A stretch of DNA of 64,000 bases from Heterocephalus glaber (GCF_000247695.1 NW_004624742.1:10817149-10881148); one strand, 5' to 3'; positions 1-11,210 are shown, counted from the stretch's first letter. Made by a program: numbers and translations. The notes: generated by a model not told the origin, from the sequence alone.

Positions 1-190
1 GGGAAGCCCCTTCCTCTGGACCAGGAGCAGTGGGACGACGGCTCAGAAGCCCCTACCTCTGGGCTGGGAACAGTGGGACTCAGTACCTTGGTCTGGTGGT
101 CTGGTGTCCTCCGCGCCTTGGTAATGTGGAATCAGGTGGCTGCCTGTCTGCAGTGGGGTGATTCGGTGTCTTCCGCGTGACTCCTATAAG
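1..190. repeat. GC-rich, CpG-bearing block with internal near-repeats
   Basis: Two similar units of about 34 nt (GAAGCCCCTTCCTCTGGACC... and GAAGCCCCTACCTCTGGGCT..., both ending CAGTGGGAC) stand next to each other, and GGTGTCCTCCGCG / GGTGTCTTCCGCG recur further on. Base composition changes sharply to AT-rich after about 190. It could be the tail of a tandem-monomer LINE promoter, an LTR or a minisatellite cut by the window edge. Confidence 0.4.
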
Positions 191-1174
191 GTATTTCATA
201 TTTGAAAGACTTTATGTGGTAAATAACAGCATTCATATGTAAGATCAAAGTTTAGTATCTTGTGGGTGGCAGTTTTACTTCTGTAAACTAATATAGACGC
301 ATATGTTTTAAAGCACATATTCAAAACTTATGTATTTTTGTACTTAAAGTACATTGAGTAATTTTTTAATTAAAGAAAATACATGTAGAAAAAACAAAAA
401 TAAAAAAATAAGATTTCATTTCTTCAAAGCTTCCTTCTCTTTAAAGGATGATCAAGAGTTCCAGTTGGAAGGGCAGCAAACTTCCCTGTCAGGTGGCCAC
501 AAGACAATGAAAACCTTAGCAATTATCCCAGTCTCAAACCCTAAGAGCACCTTCCTGGTCCAGAAGATCTGGGACTGTGGCCCAAGATGTCTTCCCCAAG
601 GCCTCCGAAAAGAGAGAAAATGCTTTAGGAAGCATTAGAATGTTTGTGACATATGGTAGAGCAGAATGTTTGTGATATATATGGATCTGCTTTATGGGAT
701 GGTAAATATTCTCTTATTATCATGACAGATTTGTTTTAACTTATTAGGAATGTGCCATAAAGCAACACACAGCCCAAGTGGGAAATTCTTCAGGCAGTTG
801 TTTGCTTCTTCATGAGAATTCAGCTTGGTTGCTTGTTGGGGTAGGTAGAACTGAACATGAATGGGAAAAAATCAGAGGGTGGAGCCAAGTGGCCAATAAC
901 CAATCTCTTTTTTAGCCACTTGAAGCTTTTAGGAAATGTTACAATCATTTTCTAGAACTTTCGGCAACCTGCATCACTGGGGAGGTGATTGAATTAGCAG
1001 TCATCATAACTGTAATAACATATATACTTGTAGTTCTCCCCTATGATCTGTGAGCCCTTTGAGGGCAGAAATCCTATATTTTTCATTTATTTAGTAAGCA
1101 TATAATACATGTGACACCACTCAATGAAACTAGTGGACTATTTGACATATCGTACTGTAACCAGCACTGCAAAA
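191..1174. other. No gene seen
   Basis: AT-rich non-coding sequence. Short open frames here show no family resemblance. No SINE or TIR element was recognised. Confidence 0.5.
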
Positions 1175-1480
1175 TGGAACTTTAAAAGTTAGGGTTTAAA
1201 AAAAAAATTTAGATATAAACAATTTATCCAAACTCCCTCCTGCTGAGCTCATAATGAACACCCCCTCCTTTCCTTAGCCCAAAAGTAGTGACAAAATATG
1301 CAGATACAAGCCCCAGGAGGTCAGAGTCCAGTTTCTTTCCTATGAGAAAGAGGAAGATGAGCTGACCGAATATAGCAAGTGTGGAGGTCTGTATTGTCTC
1401 TTGGTGCCTGACCCACCTTTTACCTTTACCTTTTTACCAAAATAAATGGCCTCTTTCAGTTTGGTCACTGGCAAGCAAAC
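1175..1480 (+). repeat. LTR-like repeat, copy A
   Basis: The segment resembles 8310-8570 in the same orientation. Shared blocks include CAACT(C/T)CCTC, CACCCCTCC-like sequence followed by CTTAGC, ATATGCAGAT, and GGCCC(C/A)GGAGGTCA-like sequence. It ends near AAAATAAATGGCCTCTTTCAG, which looks like an LTR polyadenylation signal followed by its downstream element. Family and exact ends are not determined. No retroviral protein is recognisable next to it. Confidence 0.5.
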
Positions 1481-1534
1481 GAACCTAAGCATATAAACCT
1501 AAGTAACCAGAAACTCTACTGCTAAGGACTACAG

Positions 1535-1758
1535 CAGTGGTGGCGAACCTGTGGCATATGTGCTGCAGCGGGCCCACAGAGCCCTTTCTGTCATCATGTG
1601 AGCCATGACGCTACAGCAGTCGGACATGGAACACAGTTATTTCTCTAAACTAAAACATCAGTATTGAGGTTTAATTGCAGTGTTAGCACTTTGTGATAAA
1701 TAAGTGGGTTTGGGGTTGCAGTTTGTGCCCTTGGTCTCTGAAAGGTTTGCCATCACTG
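1535..1758 (+). mobile_element. Non-autonomous hAT-type DNA transposon (MITE) with 8-bp TSD
   Basis: A 224-bp element with terminal inverted repeats: it begins CAGTGGTGGCGAACCT and its other end, read in reverse complement, begins CAGTGATGGCAAACCT. Both sides carry an 8-bp duplication, GACTACAG on the left (1527-1534) and GACTGCAG on the right (1759-1766), as hAT transposases leave. No coding sequence fits inside. The terminal sequence resembles the OposCharlie/SPIN-like group of hAT elements, some of which spread between vertebrates by horizontal transfer; the subfamily name is from memory and uncertain. Confidence 0.85.
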
Positions 1759-1867
1759 GACTGCAGCAAATACTGTATTTAGCACTTTTCCAGCAGGTCC
1801 AGTGAGAAAGGTCCATAAAATGAAACTAGAAGCATATTCTCTCATAAATATCTCTGTATCTACAAAG

Positions 1868-2860
1868 TGGTCGTCACTAGGCTGGGTCTGAGGGTCCCAG
1901 AATCTGAAATAAAGAACCTGTCCCCGCTCTTTTGTCGTGTTTGCTGGCACCTGTCACAGAAAAACATTTCCAGGATGCATCAAAAAGAGGCAGAAGGGTT
2001 TATTAGGCACTCAAGAATGCAGTATGGACCCAAAAGCCATCACTTCACTCTCTGGTCAAAATGGTGGGGAGGCCTGCTGTTGCAGTGTCAGGCCGGTGGC
2101 TGGATGGGTATTGGAAAACGGTATCACAATGCTGCAGAATTCAATAAGCTGGGCATAATGCATAATGATACAATATACGAAGACAAAAATATAAAAGAGG
2201 CCAGGAGAAGACTTCCTGAGAACCTTTATAATGATTGGATGTTTTGCATTAAGAGAGCATTGGACCTGACCATGAAGCATCAGATCTTGCTGAAAGAATG
2301 GTGGACAAAATATGAGGAGGATAAATTCTCCTTGAACTATATCTCAAAGAGGTTATTCGGGAAGGAAGAGAAAGAGAAGAATGGGCAAAGAAGTAATCAC
2401 ATAGTTGAAATCTGTGGATGCAGCTGTCTTCAAAATACTTTTATGAACTTGATTAAGCCTGAAACACAATTTAAGAATTATTTAGTCTTCAGACATCCTA
2501 CTTTAAATAAATGTCTGAGTAATTAAAACAAACAAACAAAAGAATACAGTGTGGGTGCTCAGAGAAAGAAGACATATTACAGCTTGGAAATGGCAACATA
2601 TATACCTCTGTTGAAGGGGTGGGAAAGCCCACAAAAACATGCCTCCCCCAAGGGTATTAGTTCATTCTATAGGTATGTGCAGCTTACGAAAAAAAAAAAA
2701 GATGATTTGAACAATCTTTGGGTTTGCTTTACCTGCTCTTTACTTTCTCATCCAAGCCAACTTATGGATTTTTAGTATTCCTAAGGAATTTTGGGTGTGA
2801 TGGGCCCACTAGGGAAGGAGTCTAACTTTAATCAAAGGCATATTGATACGTTATTTCTAA
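1868..2860. repeat. LTR-like interspersed repeat, copy 1, interrupted by the UQCRB retrocopy
   Basis: The blocks 1868-2027 and 2555-2860 align in the same order and orientation with about 5985-6287 and 6692-6900. Shared text includes TTTAGTATTC, AAGGAATTTTGGGTGTGAT, and GGTGCTCAGAGAAA. The family was not recognised. The copy is interrupted by the processed pseudogene at 2028-2539. Confidence 0.65.
2028..2539 (+). pseudogene. UQCRB: Processed pseudogene of UQCRB (cytochrome bc1 complex subunit 7)
   Basis: The parent gene encodes a small matrix-side subunit of mitochondrial complex III. The copy is intronless. Its coding part runs from an ATG at 2061 ([16 protein letters not shown]) to a TAA at 2394-2396, 336 nt, the same span as the normal 111-residue CDS. 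The frame is broken: after WLDG it shifts and resumes as [16 protein letters not shown] and [20 protein letters not shown], then shifts again before a KEVIREG...EEWAKK-like end in another frame. A UTR with AATAAA and a degenerate A-rich tail ((CAAA)n) follows. Direct repeats at 2013-2027 and 2540-2554 (AAGAATGCAGTATGG / AAGAATACAGTGTGG) mark a LINE-mediated insertion into an LTR-like repeat. It cannot make a functional subunit. Confidence 0.93.
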
Positions 2861-2869
2861 AATAACCTG

Positions 2870-5760
2870 GAGAAGCTCATGGCAGAGTCTGACATTGCAC
2901 TGATCTGTAACGCAGGTCTTGCAAGGTAGAGACATATTTGCAGAGTGGTCAGGAATGGACGCACATCTGCTTTGATGATGCCACAAGTTCCACATTGTAC
3001 TCCTGTTAGAATATTGAAGGCTGTCTAGTTTTGTAAAATGGCTTTTTTCACCATTTTTACTTCTGAATTTAACAATGAAATACCCTCTGTAGTGTCATTT
3101 AGAGCTTTTTGTGTATAGTTAATGAGAGTTTCAATGTGCCCCTTTACATCTTTGAGTCTTATTTGGGGAATAAAGATAGAAGGCAAATGATTATACCAGT
3201 GAAAAGCTGATCTAGTCTATCCATGCTGCAAGACTGGGAGATTAGCTGGTTGGTATAGTTTTAACTCAGTGCCCTTGGACTCATGAGTATCCTAGTGTAC
3301 ATCTTCCTGTCCACCCTGGGGGCAACTAAGGCCATAGGTCTGTGTCACACAGCCACTGGGTGCTGTTTGGGGCTGGCCATTTTATTTTAGCTCTTGTCCT
3401 CCAGCCAGTAGCAAACAAGTCAGTAAGTATCTCTTAACACAATCATGCAATTCTCTGGGTAGAAATTTATCTCTTATTTTGGGTGGTATTGCTCTATTTA
3501 TTTTTTATTTATTTATTTTTATTAAAAAAAATTTTTTTGGTACCGGGGATTGAACTCGGGTCCTTGCGCTTGCGCAGCAGGCGGCGAAACCACTGAGCTA
3601 AATCCCTGGCCCTGCTCTATTTATTGTAAGCATGGATTTTTTTGTCCCAAAAAAGGGGTGCTAGTTGGCTGAGTTGCCCTATAGTAGATGACAGCCAGAT
3701 ATGTTCATCCTAGACCTGAAAATATTTATCTGTGAATTGATGATTGTCTTTCATCATGGGAATTTCAGGAGTGTGGGGTAGATCAGGATCTCTGTATTGT
3801 GATACCTGAGTATTAATTGTGACTAGAGAAAAAAAATTTTCCATGGCCTTTTTGATGAAGAGGCTCATTTATTGGCAATTGGGAGATATTAGAGCTGGTA
3901 GCAAGTTTTAAATTGTCACTGCACTTTGTAGCTGTTCTATAATATTTTAAAGCTTTATCCAATCATTTCCCTGTAGAGAATGTACCCACCATGGTAGTCT
4001 AGATGCACTGGAAGTGGGCAATTGCCCACAAACCCAGCATGCATCTTTGCTAATGTTTTTGGCATATTGCTGTTTTCAGTCAAGGAAAACACTGAAGAAT
4101 GGTATCAGGGTCAAGAAAAAAATTGTCTGATTTCAATTTTGGACTGGTAATGAAAACTTGTTATATATAAGTTATAGGTGTAGCTGGAGACTATCAGCAG
4201 GGGTTAGTATAGCATTCGGAGCCTCCTTTTTATATATAACCAGATTTTAACTTGATATTATTGTTATTATTGCAATTATTATTACCACCCCATATTAGGG
4301 CATGTTCCCAGCAACCCCCAAAAAGGGCAGCCATGGCATCAGGTGAATTGAGCTTATGTCCTTTGGTTTTGAGGTGGTGGGGGAGATCAAAAGAGCAGTT
4401 TAGAGGACCTCTGTCAGGATAAAGTATTTAGGACCCAAGTGTGTATGCTTTTGGAGATGGCTTTCTCTGGTGTGACTCGGAGACTGATTCTCTCCACTGT
4501 GTCTCAGGATTGGGTTTTCCCATGATGGTTGTGTGAGAAACATTGCTCAAGACACTGGATGGGGCAGCATTCTTATTTTGTGTCTTTCTGGCTACTCTTA
4601 AAAGTGACAGTGTTGAAGATGGCTGAGTGGTGAGCAGCAGAGAAAGAGCCACTCTGAGATTTGGTGTCCTGACACTGGAATATAGTGGTGTGTGAAGAAT
4701 AAGGAGAGAAGAGGGTCATTAGGGCCCAGGAAGGATCTTAAGCAAGAATGGAAGCCCACAGGGAGAGCAAAGAGACTTCAATGAAGAGGAGGGAGGTGGC
4801 AGGTGGTGTTTTCTCCCTGAGCCTGGGCTCCCATGGGAGAAGGGTGGCTCAAGCCTGCAGACACATGGTGACTATTGGTGACCCCAGAGGCCTCCATAGA
4901 GAAACACACGAGTGGAACAGAACAGTGGATGCAGCCAACTGCAGTGGCTAGTGAGTTATTTGGGTCCAGATGTTCCCCAGGATAGGGTGATTGGCTAGTG
5001 GCTATCTTAGATAGGGACTAACTGATTTCAGAACTCAGAACAGGTGAGGACCAGCTCCATCTAGTGACTCCCAGTGTCATGGTGAGGCTACTGAGTTTAA
5101 GTTGGCAGGAGGTCTAGGAGCCAAGTTCAAGCCAGCAGGAGGCACATGAACTATTTTGCAGGCTCAACAAATTTGGTTCCAACTTCACAGCCAGAAACCA
5201 GCCTGAGCTTCTGTGGAACTAAAGGTACAGCCTTGCTGGGATTATCCACTACCCCACTGTAAAGCTACAGCTGGCTTGGGATTAATCAACTTGAATCTAG
5301 ACTGTCTGCCCACATCGTCTACCAGTGGCAGCAGAGATATACCTTGAATTGAACATTTTTTTTCTTATTTTCTTTTTTCCCTCTTTTCTGAACAAACAAG
5401 ATTTTTTGGTTCCACCTAACCCAGGGATAGAGTGTGAGTGATAATTTAAAGGACTACCTCATGAGGCTGCTATACCTCTTAAAGAGTGCCTCCTGACACC
5501 TCTTCCCATTTATGGTTAGAGAGAGCAAGTATCTCTTGTCTCTGGTGTTTTTATGTATAAGCATTCATTTTCTAGGGGGTTAGAAGTCTTTAGCTGCACA
5601 AAGGGAAGAAAACTTTTAAGACAGCAGAAGTTTGTAGACAGGGAGAGAGAGAGAAAAAAAATAAACTAAGCTTGAGAAACAAGGATTTGGGAGAAAACTG
5701 CTTCAGAGGGCCAGGGAATGAGGGTGGGAATGAGGACAAAAAAATTAAAAATGTTAAAAT
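2870..5760. other. Non-coding stretch between two LTR-like copies
   Basis: No intact coding frame was found. The stretch contains one young ID element (3503-3612). The right part (about 4300-5100) is relatively G-rich. If the flanking copies are LTRs of one element this would be its decayed interior, but no gag, pol or env resemblance was seen. Confidence 0.4.
3503..3612 (-). repeat. ID SINE (tRNA-derived) with A-rich tail
   Basis: On the minus strand it reads GGGCCAGGGATTTAGCTCAG and continues to the B-box GAGTTCAATCC and CCCGGTACC, then an A/T-rich tail. The 13-bp target duplication TGCTCTATTTATT lies at 3490-3502 and 3613-3625, identical on both sides. It belongs to the subfamily with a GCTGCGCAAGCGCAAGG core. 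Confidence 0.92.
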
Positions 5761-5920
5761 TTTTTTTTTAATTTTAATTTTTTTGAGACAGGGTCTCACT
5801 GTGTAATCCAGGGTAGTTTTTAACTCACCATGTAGTCCAGGATGGCTTCAAACTCACAGCAATTCTCCTGTCTCAGCCTCACAAGTCTTGGGATTACAGG
5901 AATGTGTCACCACACTTGGC
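5761..5920 (-). repeat. B1 SINE with internal 29-bp duplication
   Basis: Minus-strand 7SL-derived B1: GAGACAGGGTCTCAC at its 3' side, GGGATTACAGGAATGTGTCACC at the A-box side. The GTAGTCCAGG-type segment occurs twice, the internal 29-bp tandem duplication. Confidence 0.9.
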
Positions 5921-5984
5921 AAAAACCCTTTTGGCTAGACTTAGCAAACTTGCCCTCTTGAAGTCTCTTTTTACCTCCTGCCTG

Positions 5985-6900
5985 GGTCACCAAGGGCAAA
6001 TGTCACCCAGCTAGGTCTGTGGTTGCCTGAGCCTAAAATAAGGAACCTATTCTACCCTTTTGTAACAGGTTTGCTCACTCTCATTATGGAAAAAGAATTT
6101 TCAGGACATGATAGAAAGAGGCTTAGGTAGAGGTTTAGAATGCACTCAAGAATGGAGTGCAGGTGCTCAGAGAAATGAGACACTTTACAGTTTGAAGCTG
6201 GCAACATTTATACCTCTCTTGAAGTGGTGGCAAAACGTGGCCCACTCCTAAAGAGTATTAGCCCATTCTTTCTACAGGTATGGGCAGCGTTATGGCTTGT
6301 GTCTAGATGTCCCCTCACAGCCTCATGCAGTTATAGGTGGGGCTATTTCCAGAGGTGACTGTATCTACAGTGTGTGATTAATTCATGATGCAATGCTAGG
6401 ATTAAGGGTACTAGGACTAAGGGTGGATGATTACTAAATCAGTCTTCTGATTGGTTTAGCACCACCCTAATCCCAGAGGCATATTGTGTCTCTTTGCTTG
6501 CTTTGCTGCCTTCTGCCCACCATGAACTGTTTCTCCTTTGAGGTACTTGTCTGCCATGCCACCTTGTCTTGGAGCCAGCCAATTATGAACTGAAGCCTCT
6601 ACAAACTGTAAGCCAAATAAACCTTTCCTCCCTTAACTTTGGGCATCAGGTATTTTGTCTCAGCAGCAAGAAAAGTAACAAAGACAGGCAGTTTGTTTTT
6701 TAATAGGTAATTCGAACATTCTTGGGATTTGTTCAACCTGCTCCTTTATCTTGGGATCAGGCTCTTGTTCCTCACTTTCTCAATAAAACAAATTTATAGA
6801 CTTTTAGTATTCTTAAGGAATTTTGGGTGTGATAGGCCTGGTAGGGAAGGAGTATGAATTTAACCAAAGGAGTACTGATATGTATTGTCTTGGGTAACTT
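5985..6900. repeat. LTR-like interspersed repeat, copy 2, interrupted by a MaLR-type solo LTR
   Basis: This is the second copy of the repeat at 1868-2860. It is split at 6287/6687 by a 399-bp LTR with a 5-bp target duplication. Similarity to copy 1 is obvious over many short blocks but clearly decayed. Confidence 0.65.
6288..6686 (+). mobile_element. Solo LTR, MaLR-like, with 5-bp TSD
   Basis: A 399-bp insertion flanked by GGCAG (6283-6287 and 6687-6691). It ends in CA; the expected TG start reads CG, a single change. Inside, CTGTAAGCCAAATAAACC holds the polyadenylation signal, followed by CAGGTATTTTGTCTCAGCAG and AGTAACAAAGACA, typical of the 3' end of MaLR-class LTRs. The empty site is visible in the homologous copy at about 2672. 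Confidence 0.75.
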
Positions 6901-8309
6901 CAGCTGGTTCCTTGAAGTCGTAGTCTTCTTAAAAGCACACTTTTAAAGTTAAGATTTTCTCACCTCCTTTCTATCTATCTTTTATTTCTTTTATCTTACC
7001 TCAGGGTGTGTGGTCTATGTTGGGGCAGGATAAGTTGCTCAGGCTTTTCCACAGCTGGATCAAATAATTTAAAGCCACTCAACTCTGAATCTGGTTTCCA
7101 TGTTCACCAGTCCACACTTAAATTACCAAGGTGGTATTCCAGACCTGTTTCTACCAGGAGGAAGATACCCAGGCCAGGAATGTTCTTTTCAGAGGGCTAG
7201 AGAGGAAAAGCCAAAATAAATGTTCATAGTCTCTCCATTCAAGTTTGCAACTCCATTAAGAAACAAAATGAAAGTAAATTGCAATCAACAGGCAACACAA
7301 AACAGAGGAATTGATTGTATCACCTGGATGGAGACTCTTAAACCCCAAATATAGATCAGAAAGCTGGCAAGCTCTAACACTCCAAAACACTCAAGTACAC
7401 CTGTTGAGTTAGACTTTGGGTGCTCTGTGAATGTTAGGGCAGCAGTCTTCAACCCAAATGGAATGTCCACCCCTTGGAGGGGAAAAAATGACTTTCTATG
7501 AAGCCCTTAAATTAAATTTTAATGGAATTAATTTCTAGGTCCTCAGCTTCAACTGTACCCATTCCTAACATTGACCTGCCACATGTGTGGTTGGCTAATA
7601 GTTGCCACCTCTATTTTAAATCCCTTTCTTTACCAATGAAAGACAAATCTTTCACTCACAGTAAAGCTTATCAACATAGACTGCCCTGGAGCACCAAATA
7701 AAGGGACAATTCCAGGAAGCCTTGCTTCTGAGGAGATACCCCATGCCAGCAGGAGACACTGAAGGGAGAGTCCTTCTGTTAACTGAGAGATAAACTCCTG
7801 GCAAGGCTCTGGGGCTCATCTCCTCACCCATCCATCTTTGAATTAGAATTGAAAAATGACATCTCCATCATGGGGATGGGCATTAATATGCTTATCTGAA
7901 TTGAAAAATGAAGTAAGACTTTTTCTGACCTCATGTAAATCTAATTTAGATGACTGGACTACAGAGAGAACTGAGTTTGCCAAGTTATATGGTAGATATT
8001 GTCTATAAGTTGAATGATCTAAGGATAGGGCTCCAAGATTTTTGACAACAAATATATTCAGAGCCCATATGCACCATTGAATATGTTGGAAATTAGACAT
8101 AATCAAAATTTTTAGATGTCAGTTTTAAATTCTGCAGGATACAGATAAATTATTTTTCAAAAAAAATTTAAGGGAATCTGCAAGAAAATTCAAAGAAAAC
8201 TTGTATAGAAGGCACTAGGCTAGGCTGTAGCCATCTCAGATTTTTTGAAATAGGACTGTGCTTGGTGTTAGAGAATGAAAAGGTAGCGGAGAGGTTAAAA
8301 TGGATCACT
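6901..8309. other. No gene seen
   Basis: Non-coding sequence. A weak hAT-like CAGCAGTCTTCAACCC block occurs near 7440 but no second end was found. Open frames on both strands lack resemblance to any family I know. Confidence 0.4.
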
Positions 8310-8570
8310 TAAAATTAGGATTTTTTTTCTTTTAGAGGTAAACTGCTCCTCCAACTTCCTCAGACTGAGAGTATAAACTACCACCCCTCCTTAACTTAGC
8401 TTGAAATACTTGGAATGTCAGAAAACTAGCCAATCCTTCTGAAAGGAATATGCAGATGCTGGCCCCGGGAGGTCAAGGTTCTGGTTTCCACAAAGGAGGG
8501 AGGGAGCAGAAAATGGCCAGGGGATAAAACAGCTGGAAAACTTTCTTGTCTATTGTCTCATTATATTCCC
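8310..8570 (+). repeat. LTR-like repeat, copy B
   Basis: This is the second copy of the repeat at 1175-1480, same orientation, with a GATAAAAC TATA-like box near 8524. About 6.8 kb separates the copies. Whether they are LTRs of one old provirus or two independent solo LTRs cannot be told by eye. Confidence 0.5.
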
Positions 8571-9279
8571 CCCACCCCCTTCCTTACAGTAAAAGCCCAT
8601 ACACATCTGAACAAAGTGAGAGGAAGAACTGAGGAAAATGCCTTCTTGCCTCCTCAGAGCTGGCTTTGAATAACTTTTTTTCTTTCCACCAAAGGTTATC
8701 TTCTGTGTTCTTGGGGAGTGATGAGCACTAGGGACCTGAGCAGCTGGTAACAAAGGGATGGTTCAAAGTGAAAAGGCAGGGAAAAGCTAGCTGGTCATTC
8801 GTTCAATGCCAACAGCATGTGCAAGGACTTCAACGCTGATCGAACTTGGCTAGTGAGGGGACAGTAATGCGACCAGAGCCTCAGGAATGGGATGGCAATA
8901 GCTTTGGTCGGTCACCTGCCTCAGCTTGAGAAGACTTAATGTCTAACTTGCTGGAAAATAGGAAGGCAGATTGGATCAGTAAATGGGAATTAAATTAGGA
9001 AAGGCTTGGAAGGAATGTGGATTTTAAACCACAGGATCAAAGCAGGATTTTATCAATGATCATCTCTCTTATCTCTAAGCAGGCTATGTTGCTCTTCCTC
9101 TGCATGGAAAACTGTTTCCATTCTTCTATTATGAGATGTCTTCCATGTTATGGCCATTATATGTTTAAATGTTGGTATTCTCCTTTACTCTGTGATCTCT
9201 TCAAGAACATGGTCGGTGTCTTATTTAAATGTTAGTCCCTGGCATGTCTTATTTCAAGTGACAAGCTGTTAATAAATTT

Positions 9280-9477
9280 TTTTTTCTCCAGTATGACACC
9301 AGGGCTTCACACATGTTCAGCAAGTGTTCTACTACAGGGCTACATTCCCATCCCTTTAAAAATTTTATTATGAAACAAGGTCTCACTAAAGTTCCTTAAG
9401 TTAGCCTTGAACTTGTGATCTTCTCACCTTGGTCTCTCAAGTGGTTGGGATTACAGGTGAGTGTCACTGCACCTCGC
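9280..9477 (-). repeat. B4-like SINE (ID + B1 composite)
   Basis: Decayed ID half (GGTACC-like CCAGTATGACACCAGGGC...GGGCTACATTCCCATCCC) followed by a B1 half (GGTCTCACTAAAG...GGGATTACAGGTGAGTGTCA), both on the minus strand. Confidence 0.75.
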
Positions 9478-10023
9478 TTTAATAAACTTTTCATTAAGAA
9501 GTGAAAGAATGAACAAAAGAAATTCAAAAGGAAGATGAAGAGGGATGAGCTAGGAAGAGGGCTCTAATACTGCTATGCAATCCTAGGTGCTAGGAAGTTC
9601 TGGTCAGCAAGCTATCCTCCCTGAGCCAAAGGTATCACTGTTGTAATCCACACCTGTCTGTGGTTCATCGTCAGTTTAGTGGGTAGAAACTGTCATTAGG
9701 AGAAGAGAACAGTCTAAAGGATGAACTTTTATTTGCAATCATGTGTGTGTGCACATGTGCTTGTCTGTGTTTATACATGGTCTCAATGTAAAATCCATTT
9801 CTTGCTGTGGGTCATGATGGAAAAATTGTAAAAAGTACTGTAGGATACTTTGTTGCCTGGTAGTCATAGTGCTAATGGAAAGTAAAGGATTCATGGTAGA
9901 GACACTTTGAAGCAAGGGTGGGCAGGATTTAACACTTGATCAGTTAAAGTCAAGGATCTGTGAGGTTTGGTACACAAGACACTGGAAGAATATGAGAATC
10001 AGTCACATAAGAATGAAAGTAGG

Positions 10024-10106
10024 GGGCCGGGGATTTAGCTCAGTGGTTCTGGCGCCTGCCTCGCAAGCTGAGGACCCGAGTTCGATCTCCGGTACCAAAA
10101 AAAAAA
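10024..10106 (+). repeat. ID SINE, young copy
   Basis: GGGCCGGGGATTTAGCTCAG, then B-box GAGTTCGATCTCC, GGTACC and an A10 tail. The target duplication AAGAATGAAAGTAGGG is present on both sides without change. Confidence 0.93.
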
Positions 10107-10129
10107 GAATGAAAGTAGGGGATTATCTC

Positions 10130-10510
10130 GGTCATTAATGCTGTTCATACATGTCCAGCTCTCTGCCTGTGGGTACTTGATAGGCTTACACTTCCTGGAC
10201 CTTGTGTGTGGTTGGAGTCATATGAAGAACTCAGACCGATGACTTGTGGGTAGAATGAATGTGTTTCTCTTCCAGGCTGATGAGAGACCTTCTAGTAGAA
10301 CACTCACTCTCTCTGCCTTGGCACCTGGAAACTTTTGAAATAGTGGCTTTTCTGTCAGTCTGTGACCTGGAGTGACTAGATTTGGAGCTGAGGTCCTTGG
10401 CCAGCTTGTGGTGAATGTGTGGCTGGAACAAGAAACATATTTTTATTGTTTTAAGCAACTGAGAATTGGAGGTTACTTATTATGGCAAAAAAATGTAACC
10501 TATTCTAGTT
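10130..10510 (+). repeat. MLT1/MST-like LTR remnant
   Basis: The 3' part reads GTGTGGCTGGAACAAGAAAC, TTTTATTGTTTTAAGCAACTGAG and TAACCTATTC, a degenerate form of the conserved MaLR LTR 3' end (GTTTTAAGCCACTGAG, CATAACCTAGCC). The 5' end is unclear. Confidence 0.5.
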
Positions 10511-11210
10511 GACAGTGGGTAGTGCTGATGGGGGGACTCTGCTTTTTTATTTACAAAGCTGGTGACAGGAGGGGGGCATGAGGCACATCTGGTTTCTGAG
10601 GGAGCTCTTGGCAAGTGAGTAAGATCTGTGGGATGAAGGGAAAATGAATCGAGAGTCCAGTGAGTTCTATTATCCAATAAGACTAGGTCCAGAGTGTCAC
10701 GAGTGTGGGACTTCACCTCTACCTCCTTCCACACTTCTCCCTTATCTGGGACAGTTCTTGAGCCAGTTGCCTTCTTCCCTATGTGAAGGGGAGTAATAGC
10801 CCCCAAAGGTGACTATGCCTAACCCACCTGGTGAAGATGTTACCTTTTCACTGCAAAAGTGATTTTTTGCAGATATCATTAAAGTTAAGTATTTGGAGAT
10901 GGGAAGATTTTACGGGGTTGCCTGGGGCCCAATCTAGTCACATTCATCCTTATAAACACAAGGAACCAGGAATGACAACAGGAAAAGCACTCAATCCTCA
11001 ATCTGATGTTGCTGGTTTTGAAGATGAAGGAAGGTAGCCACATTCCAAAGATAGAAGTCACTAGAACAAATTCTAGAATCTGGAAAAGCAAGGAAATAGA
11101 TTCTCCTTTAAGGCCTCCAGAAAGGAATGTATCAGCATGTTGATTTTAGCCCAGTGAGACCAGTGTCAGACTTCTGATTTTCAGTACTGTAAGACACAAA
11201 GTCTGTATTT

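Noticed and set aside
1867..2526. 219-codon open frame
   Set aside because: It is a chance frame running through LTR-like sequence into the broken UQCRB retrocopy. Only its middle resembles the subunit, and the ends are in the wrong frame.
10024..10106. Possible tRNA gene (A and B box present)
   Set aside because: The body is an ID SINE with A-tail and target duplication and cannot fold as a full tRNA cloverleaf. All other tRNA-like hits here are also ID copies.
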